This document shows positions 1 through 5,082 of a stretch of DNA of 7,182 nt, piece after piece. The stretch spans positions 1 through 7,182 of the forward strand of contig JBJMHU010000232.1 in NCBI GenBank assembly GCA_045807225.1, given 5' to 3'. This DNA comes from Fodinibacter sp045807225. Its GTDB lineage: Bacteria; Actinomycetota; Actinomycetes; Actinomycetales; Dermatophilaceae. The position numbers and the translations under genes are program-made. Each line of letters starts with the position of its first letter. The first letter of the stretch is position 1. Under the pieces are notes generated by a model, which ran no database searches, had not been told where the DNA came from, and saw only the letters and a list, made by a program, of their open reading frames with translations.

Positions 1-729
1 CAGCGGCAGGTGGCGCATCGCCTTTCCCAGCGGCAGCCACGGCCAGGCCGGGACGAGGGCATTGGGCTTCTCCTTCTCGATCGCCTCCACCATGGCCCGC
101 ACCCCGGTCACGGTGTCGACGATGAACGGCGTCTTCTTCACCCGCTCGTTCATCTCGGAGCGGATGTAGCCCGGGTAGATCGTCGACACCCGGATGTCGA
201 GGTCGGGCTCGCCCAGCATCTCGTTGCGCAGCCCCTCGGCCAGCGTCGCCACGCCTGCCTTGGTCGCGGCGTAGGTGGTCACGGTCTTGCGCATCCCGCG
301 CATCGCCGAGACCGACGCGATCATCACCAGGTGGCCGCGCCTCTGCGCCCGGAAGATCTCCATCGCCGCCTCGGTCTGCGCCAGGGCCGCCACGAAGTTG
401 GTCATCGCGGTCTGCTTGTTGGCGTCGTAGCGCCCGGTGCCGATCGGTGCCCCCTTGCCGAGACCCGCGTTGACGATGACCCGGTCGATGGTGCCGAAGT
501 CGTCGCGGAAGGCCGCGAACACCTCGAACACCTGGGCGTCGTCGGTGACGTCGAGGGCGCGCAGCTCGACCCGGCGTCCGGGGTGCGCCGCCAGGATCTC
601 GTCGCGCAGCCCCTCGAGCCGCTCGGTGCGCCGGGCGGCCAGGGCGAGGTCCCAGCCACGGTCGGCGAGCTGGCGGGCCATCTCGGCGCCCAGGCCCGAG
701 CTGGCACCGGTGATCAGGGTGGTCGGCAT
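1..729 (-). CDS. SDR-family oxidoreductase, last visible gene of the operon (3' end missing)
   Basis: NAD(P)-dependent short-chain dehydrogenase/reductase, probably cytosolic and acting on a hydroxyl/keto group. Translation from the ATG at 729 gives 243 residues with no stop before the left edge, so the C-terminus is missing. Visible SDR elements are the Rossmann glycine motif TGASSGLG at residues 7-14, LDV at 59-61, NAG at 87-89, the tetrad Asn in TNF at about 111, catalytic Ser139, Tyr153 and Lys157 (YAATK), and PG at 186-187. Arg33-Arg34 after the second beta strand (AARR) suggests NADP(H) preference, which is inference. A good Shine-Dalgarno, AAGGA, lies 8 bases before the ATG and fixes the start. 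The gene is codirectional with the kinase gene, 57 bases downstream of its stop, so it probably belongs to the same operon but has its own ribosome entry. It differs clearly from the other SDR at 1875-2684, so it is not a tandem duplicate. The substrate is not readable from sequence. Confidence 0.9.
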   Translation of the reverse strand, partial: MPTTLITGASSGLGAEMARQLADRGWDLALAARRTERLEGLRDEILAAHPGRRVELRALDVTDDAQVFEVFAAFRDDFGTIDRVIVNAGLGKGAPIGTGRYDANKQTAMTNFVAALAQTEAAMEIFRAQRRGHLVMIASVSAMRGMRKTVTTYAATKAGVATLAEGLRNEMLGEPDLDIRVSTIYPGYIRSEMNERVKKTPFIVDTVTGVRAMVEAIEKEKPNALVPAWPWLPLGKAMRHLPL

Positions 730-737
730 GCGGTCCG

Positions 738-742
738 TCCTT
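738..742 (-). promoter_or_regulatory. Ribosome binding site of the terminal SDR
   Basis: AAGGA on the minus strand, 8 bases before the ATG at 729. It supports independent translation initiation of this gene, unlike the overlapping genes upstream in the operon. Confidence 0.6.
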
Positions 743-771
743 GTCGTCGTCGTCGTCGTCAGGTCGTCGTC
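743..771 (-). repeat. GAC trinucleotide repeat in the kinase/SDR gap
   Basis: On the plus strand there are six consecutive GTC triplets (743-760), the two bases AG, then three more GTC (763-771). On the coding minus strand these are GAC repeats immediately upstream of the AAGGA ribosome binding site. The tract fills half of the 57-base gap after the kinase stop and is noncoding in the operon direction. It is a short microsatellite that could vary in length. Confidence 0.8.
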
Positions 772-786
772 GGGTGGTGGTCGGTC

Positions 787-1878
787 TCAGGAGCCGGCGA
801 TGAGGGCGGTGCAGTGTGCGTCGAGGAAGCGCACCACCTCGCGGAACTCACCGTATGCCGGGTTGCTCGTCTGGCCCGCGTGGAAGCGGAAGTAGATCTG
901 CTGGGCGATCACCGCGAGGCGGAACGAGCCGAACACGTCGTAGAAGCGCCACTGCTCGGGGGTCACGTCGAGACCGCGGGCCTCGGAGTAGCGCTCCACG
1001 ACCTCGGCACGGGTCAACATCCCCGGCGTGTGCGTCGGCTGCCGGCGCACGGCGAGGAACGCGGGGTGGTCGTCGGCCTGCACCCAGTAGGCCAGTGCCG
1101 CACCGAGATCCATCAGCGGGTCACCGACGGTGGCCATCTCCCAGTCGAGCACACCGACGATCCTGGTCGGGTCGGCCGGGTCGAGCACGAGGTTGTCGAA
1201 CCGGAAGTCGTTGTGGATGAGCACGTGCGGCCGGTCGGGCGGCTCGTGCGCCACGATCCAGGCCATCGTGGCCTCGAAGTCGCCGACGTCGGAGGTGCGC
1301 GCCCGCCGGTAGCGCCCGCACCAGCCCTCGACCTGGCGGTGCACGTAGCCCGCTCCCCGGTCGAGGTCGGTCAGGCCGGCGGCCGCGACGTCGACGTCGT
1401 GCAGGGCGACCAGCGTGTCGATAGCGGTGCGGCACAGCGCAGCCACGTCGTCGCGGGACAGGCCGAGCTCGGGGGGCACCTCACGCCGCAGGATGGTGCC
1501 CTCGATGCGCTCCATCACGTAGAACTGCGACCCGATCACGCTCTCGTCACCACAGAACGCGACCATCCGCGGCACGGCGGGGAACACCGGCGCCAGGGCG
1601 GCCTGGATGTCGTGCTCGCGCCGCATGTCGTGCGCGCCCTTGGCCTTGGTGCCCGTCGGGGGCCGCCTCAGGATGAGGTCGGCTCCGTCGGATGCCGGCC
1701 CACCGGCATACCGCAGCAGGTAGGTGAGGTTCGACGCACCACCGACGAACTGCTGCACCTCGGGAACACCCTCGAGCCCCACCTCGCCGGGTGCGTTCTC
1801 CCGCAGCCAGACCGCCACACGCTCGACGTCGAAGGCGTCCTCGTCGCGCACCGGCGCGGCGCCGGCCACGGCGCTCAC
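787..1878 (-). CDS. APH-fold kinase, ACAD10/11 kinase-domain family (phosphotransferase family protein)
   Basis: A 363-residue protein kinase-like phosphotransferase. Visible motifs are a nucleotide loop FVGGASNLTYLL (44-55), LILRRPPTG (68-76) where the beta-3 strand should be, RREHD (86-90) with a candidate ion-pair Glu88, the catalytic-loop segment IHNDFRFDN (221-229; Asp224, Asn229), and the metal-binding segment LDWEMATVGDP (244-254; Asp245). This pattern is that of the kinase domain fused to an acyl-CoA dehydrogenase in animal ACAD10/ACAD11 and of bacterial LvaA, not of true aminoglycoside-resistance enzymes. In that family it phosphorylates the 4-hydroxyl of a 4-hydroxyacyl-CoA. The GTG at 1878 is chosen because it overlaps the upstream SDR stop (GTGA) and has GAGGA 9 bases before it. 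The frame stays open further upstream, but only antisense-like to nothing recognisable and across the SDR gene. The adjacent ACAD gene supports the functional pairing; the precise substrate is inferred. Confidence 0.9.
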   Translation of the reverse strand: MSAVAGAAPVRDEDAFDVERVAVWLRENAPGEVGLEGVPEVQQFVGGASNLTYLLRYAGGPASDGADLILRRPPTGTKAKGAHDMRREHDIQAALAPVFPAVPRMVAFCGDESVIGSQFYVMERIEGTILRREVPPELGLSRDDVAALCRTAIDTLVALHDVDVAAAGLTDLDRGAGYVHRQVEGWCGRYRRARTSDVGDFEATMAWIVAHEPPDRPHVLIHNDFRFDNLVLDPADPTRIVGVLDWEMATVGDPLMDLGAALAYWVQADDHPAFLAVRRQPTHTPGMLTRAEVVERYSEARGLDVTPEQWRFYDVFGSFRLAVIAQQIYFRFHAGQTSNPAYGEFREVVRFLDAHCTALIAGS

Positions 1879-2684
1879 GGCACGAAGTCCTCGGGGTCGG
1901 CACCGGCCCGCTTCGCCAGGCGCGCGGCCTGGCCGGTCAGCATCCGGTCGTAGAGGGGGCGGGCGAAGCGCTTGAAGAAGTAGGCCTGGTGGCCGAGCCG
2001 GTCGGTGAGGATGATCCTCTTCTTCGCGTCGACCCCCTTGAGCACGATCGCGGCGATGTGCGCGGCATCCACCTTCGCCTGGGTGATCAGCCGCACCCCG
2101 GCCTCCTGCATCGCGGCGTCCTTGCCGGCGAACGACTGGTGCAGGTTGGTGCGGAAGAACGCCGGGCAGACCACCGACACGTCGATTCCCCACGGCCCCA
2201 GCTCGAACTGCAGCGTCTCGCTGATGGCGACCACGCCCGCCTTGGTGGCGTTGTAGCTCGCCATGCCGGGGCCGTGCACGAGGCCGGCCAGTGACGCGAC
2301 GTTGACGATGTGACCGCTGCGCTGCTCCTTGAGCAGCGCCGTGAAGGTGTGGCAGCCGCGCGCGACACCGAGGAGGTTGATGTCGACGACCCGCTCCCAG
2401 TCGGAGATCGCCTCGACGTCGATCCGCCCCCCGGTGGCGATGCCGGCGTTGTTGACGAGGACGTCGAGCCCGCCCCACGTCTCGCGGACCCACGCCAGCG
2501 CGGCATCCCAGTCCTGCTGGCTGCGCACGTCGAGGCGGCGGTAGGCCGCACCCTGGGGAACGCCGTCGGGCCGCTCCTGCGCCAGGTCGGCGACGAGCAC
2601 GGTGTCGCCGCGGGCGACCATCAGCTCGGTGAGGGCCAGGCCGAGGCCCGACGCGCCCCCGGTGACCAGGACGCGACGGCTCAT
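1875..2684 (-). CDS. Classical SDR-family oxidoreductase
   Basis: A complete 269-residue short-chain dehydrogenase/reductase. It has TGGASGLG at residues 8-15, an acidic Asp33 at the end of beta 2 (VADLA) suggesting NAD(H) preference, LDV at 51-53, NNAG at 78-81, Asn103 in DINLLG, catalytic Ser131, Tyr144 and Lys148 (YNATK), and CPAFFRTN at 173-180. The C-terminal 40 residues form an extra basic/aromatic stretch (YFFKRFARPLY, 235-245) beyond the core fold, perhaps for substrate or membrane contact; that is inference. The ATG overlaps the ACAD stop as ATGA and has AGGGG 7 bases upstream. Sitting between the ACAD and kinase genes, it could reduce a 4-keto acyl-CoA to the 4-hydroxy form (the LvaD role) or oxidise a 3-hydroxyacyl-CoA product. 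Sequence alone does not decide. Confidence 0.93.
   Translation of the reverse strand: MSRRVLVTGGASGLGLALTELMVARGDTVLVADLAQERPDGVPQGAAYRRLDVRSQQDWDAALAWVRETWGGLDVLVNNAGIATGGRIDVEAISDWERVVDINLLGVARGCHTFTALLKEQRSGHIVNVASLAGLVHGPGMASYNATKAGVVAISETLQFELGPWGIDVSVVCPAFFRTNLHQSFAGKDAAMQEAGVRLITQAKVDAAHIAAIVLKGVDAKKRIILTDRLGHQAYFFKRFARPLYDRMLTGQAARLAKRAGADPEDFVP
1888..1892 (-). promoter_or_regulatory. Ribosome binding site deciding the GTG start of the kinase
   Basis: GAGGA on the minus strand, inside the end of the SDR coding region, 9 bases before the GTG at 1878. Together with the GTGA stop/start overlap it argues for this non-ATG start. Confidence 0.6.
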
Positions 2685-3979
2685 CGGGTGGCCCCTGCGG
2701 TGGCAGGCGCCGCAGCGGCGGCCGCGCGGGCGGCATACGGGCGCAGGAGATGACGGGCGACCACGCCGAGGTGCACCTCGTCGGGGCCGTCGGCCAGCCG
2801 CAGGCTCCGCGCGCCGGCGTATGCGGCGGCGAGCGGGAAGTCCTCGCTCATCCCGCCCCCGCCGTGCAGCTGGATGGCGAGGTCGATGACGTCGCAGGCC
2901 ATCTGCGGCACGGCCGCCTTGATCTCGGACACCTCCGACTGAGCCCCGTCGATGCCGACCGTGTCGAGCTTCCAGGCGGCGTGCAGCACGAGGAGGCGCG
3001 CCGAGTTGATGGCGATGCGAGCGCGGGCGAGCCGCTCGCGGTTGCCGCCGAGGTTGGCGATCGGCTTGCCGAAGGCGACCCGGCTGGTCGAGCGCTCGCA
3101 GGCCAGCTCGAGCGACTTCTCGGCCAGCCCGATGAGGCGCATGCAGTGGTGCACCCGGCCCGGGCCGAGGCGCCCCTGGGCGATCTCGAAGGCCCGCCCG
3201 GGCCCGGCGAGGATCGCCGAGGCCGGCAGGCGCACGCCGCTCAGGGTGACCTCGCCATGGCCCAGCGGCTCGTCGTACTGCCCCAGCGCGGTCAGCATCC
3301 GCTCGACCTTGGCGCCGGGGGCCTCGAGGGGGACCACGACCATCGAGTGCTGGCGGTGGCGGTGGGCCGTGGGGTCGGTCAGCCCCATGAAGATGCCGAC
3401 CTTGCAGTCAGGGTGGCCGGCGCCGGTCGACCACCACTTGCGGCCGTCGAGCACGACCTCGTCGCCGTCGAGCGTGGCGGTGGCCTCCATGTTGGTGGCG
3501 TCGGAGCTGGCGACCCCGGGCTCGGTCATCAGGAAGGCGCTGCGCACCCGGCCCTCGAGCAGGGGCTCGAGCCACTCCTGCTGCTGCTCGGGCGAGCCGT
3601 AGCGCAGCAGCACCTCCATGTTGCCGGTGTCGGGGGCGTTGCAGTTGAACACCAGGGGCGCCAGCGCAGACCGGCCGGTCTGCTCGGCCACCGAGGCGTA
3701 GTCGGTGTTGGTCAGGCCTACGCCACCGTCGGTGCCGAAGCGCGCGGCGTACGCGTCGCCGTGCCCGGCCGGGAGGAAGAGGTTCCACAGGCCCTGGTCG
3801 CGGGCCCTCGCCTGCAGGTCGGCGACCACGGGGGGCGGCGGCCAGGCGTCCTCGCCGCGCGCGCGTCGGGCGGCGACGTCGCGCAGGATGCCGGGCTCGA
3901 CCGGCTCGATCTCGGAGTCGACGAAGGCGCGCACGCGGGCGGCGAGGTCGGCGGCGCGCGCCGAGGGGGCGAAGTCCAT
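2681..3979 (-). CDS. Acyl-CoA dehydrogenase family protein, ACAD10/ACAD11-like
   Basis: A 432-residue FAD-dependent acyl-CoA dehydrogenase, first gene of the operon. Diagnostic segments are FLMTEPGVASSDATNM (149-164), GRKWWSTGAGHPDCK (179-193), GPGRVHHCMR (272-281), the FAD/tetramer segment RVAFGKPI (300-307), QLHGGGGMSEDFPLA (370-384) and LADGPDEVH (395-403). The KWWSTGAG, RVHHCMR and DGPDEVH signatures are those I associate with the ACAD10/ACAD11 branch, not medium-chain or isovaleryl enzymes. At the position of the MCAD catalytic glutamate (YEGT) the sequence has ADGP, so Asp397 replaces Glu. In the ACAD11/LvaC reaction a 4-phosphoacyl-CoA loses phosphate and is converted, through an enoyl-CoA, to the 3-hydroxyacyl-CoA. 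The last 15-20 residues are an alanine-rich tail (RAAAAAAPATAGA). The ATG at 3979 is preferred: the frame is open to 4093, but that would run through the operator and into tetR. Predicted regulation is by the divergent TetR repressor. Confidence 0.93.
   Translation of the reverse strand: MDFAPSARAADLAARVRAFVDSEIEPVEPGILRDVAARRARGEDAWPPPPVVADLQARARDQGLWNLFLPAGHGDAYAARFGTDGGVGLTNTDYASVAEQTGRSALAPLVFNCNAPDTGNMEVLLRYGSPEQQQEWLEPLLEGRVRSAFLMTEPGVASSDATNMEATATLDGDEVVLDGRKWWSTGAGHPDCKVGIFMGLTDPTAHRHRQHSMVVVPLEAPGAKVERMLTALGQYDEPLGHGEVTLSGVRLPASAILAGPGRAFEIAQGRLGPGRVHHCMRLIGLAEKSLELACERSTSRVAFGKPIANLGGNRERLARARIAINSARLLVLHAAWKLDTVGIDGAQSEVSEIKAAVPQMACDVIDLAIQLHGGGGMSEDFPLAAAYAGARSLRLADGPDEVHLGVVARHLLRPYAARAAAAAAPATAGATR
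2692..2696 (-). promoter_or_regulatory. Ribosome binding site of the internal SDR
   Basis: AGGGG on the minus strand, inside the end of the ACAD gene, 7 bases before the ATG at 2684. Confidence 0.5.
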
Positions 3980-3983
3980 GCCC

Positions 3984-4012
3984 TTGACCCTAGACCGTTG
4001 TTGAGCAATGCT
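3984..4012 (+). promoter_or_regulatory. Predicted promoter of tetR, overlapping the operon promoter
   Basis: TTGACC (3984-3989; 5 of 6 matches to TTGACA), a 17-base spacer, then AATGCT (4007-4012; a weak -10 with only 3 of 6 matches). This would place the start of transcription close to the ATG at 4020, again leaderless. Its -35 shares bases with the -10 of the opposite promoter, so the two polymerases could not bind together. The -10 is weak, so confidence is limited. Confidence 0.38.
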
Positions 4013-4015
4013 CAA
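3987..4015 (-). promoter_or_regulatory. Predicted promoter of the ACAD-SDR-kinase-SDR operon
   Basis: On the minus strand, TTGAGC (plus 4010-4015; 4 of 6 matches to TTGACA) is followed after exactly 17 bases by TAGGGT (plus 3987-3992; a TANNNT -10). The -10 ends 7 bases before the ACAD ATG, so transcription would start at or next to the start codon: a leaderless mRNA, common in actinobacteria. An AGGG overlapping the -10 could alternatively act as a Shine-Dalgarno (8-base spacing) if transcription starts further upstream. This is pattern matching only; the start site is not mapped. Confidence 0.5.
4001..4015. promoter_or_regulatory. Perfect 15-bp palindrome, probable TetR operator
   Basis: TTGAGCA-A-TGCTCAA: 7-base arms around a single central base, in the divergent gap between the ACAD operon and tetR. 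It covers the predicted -35 and part of the spacer of the operon promoter and the predicted -10 of the tetR promoter. One dimer bound here would block both. Position and symmetry are typical of autoregulated TetR repressors; binding is inferred. Confidence 0.75.
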
Positions 4016-4019
4016 TAGC

Positions 4020-4604
4020 ATGGGAGCCTCGGCACGGGTGCGGATGTCGCCGGAGGACCGGCGTCGCCAGCTCGTCGGCATCGGGCTGCGCAAGTTCGTC
4101 GAGCGCCCGGTGCAGGAGCTCTCGCTCGACGAGGTCGCGGCCGAGGCGGGCGTGTCGCGCGGGCTGCTCTTCCACTACTTCCCGACCAAGACCGACTACC
4201 ACCGGGCGGTCGTCGAGGCCGCGCGCCGGCGGGTGGGGCGCAACGTCTCGCCGGATGCCGGGGTGGCCGGCGACGCGGCCGTGCGCCAGGTCGTCGAGCG
4301 GTTCCTCGACCAGGTGGCCCGGCGGCGCGCGTCGTACGTCGCGCTGGTGCTCGGGCAGGCGCCGATCGCCCGGGCCGCGGGTGAGGACCCGGTCGAGACG
4401 GTGCGCGAGCACGTGGCCGGTGTCGTGGTCGCGGCCACCGGGCTCCCGGAGGCCGCGCTGCCCGCCGTGCACGGCTGGGTCGCCTACCTCGAGGACCGGG
4501 CCCTGCAGTGGGCCGCGCTGCGGGTGCCCGAGCGGGATGCCGGCCGGCTCGACCTCGTCGACCACTGCACCCGCGCCCTCACGCTCCTCACCACCGCCGC
4601 CTGA
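4020..4604 (+). CDS. TetR/AcrR-family transcriptional regulator
   Basis: A 194-residue regulator divergent from the operon. The N-terminal helix-turn-helix is clear: SLDEVAAEAGVSRGLLFHYF at residues 35-54, followed by the conserved TKTDYHRAVV (56-65). The remainder is a variable all-helical ligand-binding domain with no recognisable effector signature. Length is normal for the family. Start choice: ATG 4008 lies inside the operator, ATG 4020 fits a leaderless transcript from the predicted promoter, and GTG 4038 or ATG 4044 are possible with GGGAG at 4022-4026. None has an ideal ribosome binding site; 4020 is chosen, and the others change only the N-terminal tail before the DNA-binding domain. 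The palindrome next to its start makes it the likely repressor of itself and the ACAD operon; an acyl-CoA or hydroxy acid inducer is plausible but unproven. Confidence 0.92.
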   Translation: MGASARVRMSPEDRRRQLVGIGLRKFVERPVQELSLDEVAAEAGVSRGLLFHYFPTKTDYHRAVVEAARRRVGRNVSPDAGVAGDAAVRQVVERFLDQVARRRASYVALVLGQAPIARAAGEDPVETVREHVAGVVVAATGLPEAALPAVHGWVAYLEDRALQWAALRVPERDAGRLDLVDHCTRALTLLTTAA

Positions 4605-4773
4605 CCGCACCCCGCTACGCGCAGGTCCCGATCGGGGGCCCTCTGCGAAGTCAGGAGCACTTCGCTGTGTCAGGGGCGTATACGGCCCTGACTCCGCGAG
4701 AACCTCCTGAACTCGCGAAGTGCGCCTGACTCCGCGCCCGCCGCCTCCACGTCCGCCGAGCCGGAGTACCGGG
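4605..4773. other. Convergent intergenic region between tetR and yjbR-like gene
   Basis: 169 bases where two genes end facing each other. It contains a 10-bp palindrome CCCGATCGGG (4627-4636) and the mirrored 19-bp repeat array. I see no hairpin followed by a T tract in either direction, so no canonical intrinsic terminator, and no convincing small gene. Confidence 0.7.
4645..4735. repeat. Mirrored array of five 19-bp units around CGTATACG
   Basis: Five units share a GCGNAGTCAGG-like start at strict 19-base spacing. Plus orientation: GCGAAGTCAGGAGCACTTC (4645-4663) and GCTGTGTCAGGGGCGTATA (4664-4682). Minus orientation, read on the minus strand: GCGGAGTCAGGGCCGTATA (4697-4679), GCGAGTTCAGGAGGTTCTC (4716-4698) and GCGGAGTCAGGCGCACTTC (4735-4717). 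The two halves meet in a near-perfect 22-bp palindrome (4670-4691, one mismatched pair) centred on GTATAC. The outermost units of the two arms match at 17 of 19 bases and the innermost at 16 of 19. The left unit also forms a perfect stem GCGAAGT/ACTTCGC (4645-4651 with 4659-4665). It could be a bidirectional terminator-like structure, a REP-like extragenic element, or a protein-binding array. Confidence 0.8.
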
Positions 4774-5082
4774 TCACCGGGCGGTCGCGCGGGCGTGGGC
4801 CTCGTCGAGCAGCTCGGTGACCACGGCGGCATCCGCGTCAGCCAGCACCACCTCGACGGTCGACAGCGTCTTCCCCCACCAGCCCTCGCGGCACCACGGC
4901 CACTCGGCGACCGCCTCGCGGATGGACTCGGGCTCCAGCATCACCCTCAGGATGCCGTCGCTCGGCATCGTCGCGAAGATGCGCCCGCGCGCCCCGGCGC
5001 GGAAGGACGGGAACCCGTGGTGCGGCAGCTCGACGACCTCGGGGAGCTCGAGGGCGAGGGCGCGCACGGCATCCGGCGTCAT
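4774..5082 (-). CDS. YjbR/MmcQ-family small protein
   Basis: A 102-residue protein with the YjbR (MmcQ/YjbR) fold signature: an N-terminal helix with ALELPEVVE, then HHGFPSFRAGARGRIFATM (21-39), a strand ILRVML (44-49), an acidic helix, and EWPWCREGWWGKT (59-71) before a C-terminal helix. The family has a CyaY-like fold and is often described as DNA-binding, but its biochemical role is not established. Some members are found beside unrelated enzymes or fused to regulators. The ATG overlaps the stop of the molybdopterin oxidoreductase (ATGA) and no Shine-Dalgarno is visible, so it is probably translated by coupling. There is no signal peptide, so it should be cytosolic. The family call is confident; the function is not. 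Confidence 0.85.
   Translation of the reverse strand: MTPDAVRALALELPEVVELPHHGFPSFRAGARGRIFATMPSDGILRVMLEPESIREAVAEWPWCREGWWGKTLSTVEVVLADADAAVVTELLDEAHARATAR

Noticed and set aside
787..1878. Aminoglycoside resistance phosphotransferase
   Set aside because: Shares the fold, but motifs and the ACAD/SDR neighbourhood match the acyl-CoA-linked kinase family, not drug-resistance enzymes.
10..1953. A 647-codon open frame on the plus strand opposite the SDR and kinase genes
   Set aside because: Composition is Arg/His/Gly/Val-rich with no fold motif; it is antisense to two genes with full catalytic motifs. Long antisense frames are expected at this GC content.
1875..2684. The two SDR genes as a recent duplication
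   Set aside because: Active-site surroundings, cofactor-preference residues (Arg-Arg versus Asp) and C-terminal parts differ widely; only the family motifs are shared.
787..2736. Kinase as a 649-residue protein with an N-terminal extension
   Set aside because: The extra 286 residues are the out-of-frame shadow of the SDR gene (Arg/Pro-rich). The GTG at 1878 with GAGGA and a GTGA overlap is a better start.
2750..4018. A 422-codon plus-strand open frame opposite the ACAD gene
   Set aside because: Antisense shadow: no recognisable motif, while the minus strand encodes an intact acyl-CoA dehydrogenase.
2681..4093. ACAD start at 4093
   Set aside because: It would run through the operator and antisense to the start of tetR. 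The family N-terminus begins at the ATG at 3979.
4645..4735. CRISPR array or ordinary intrinsic terminator
   Set aside because: Units are contiguous with no spacers and change orientation, so not CRISPR. No T tract follows any stem on either strand, so not a canonical terminator.
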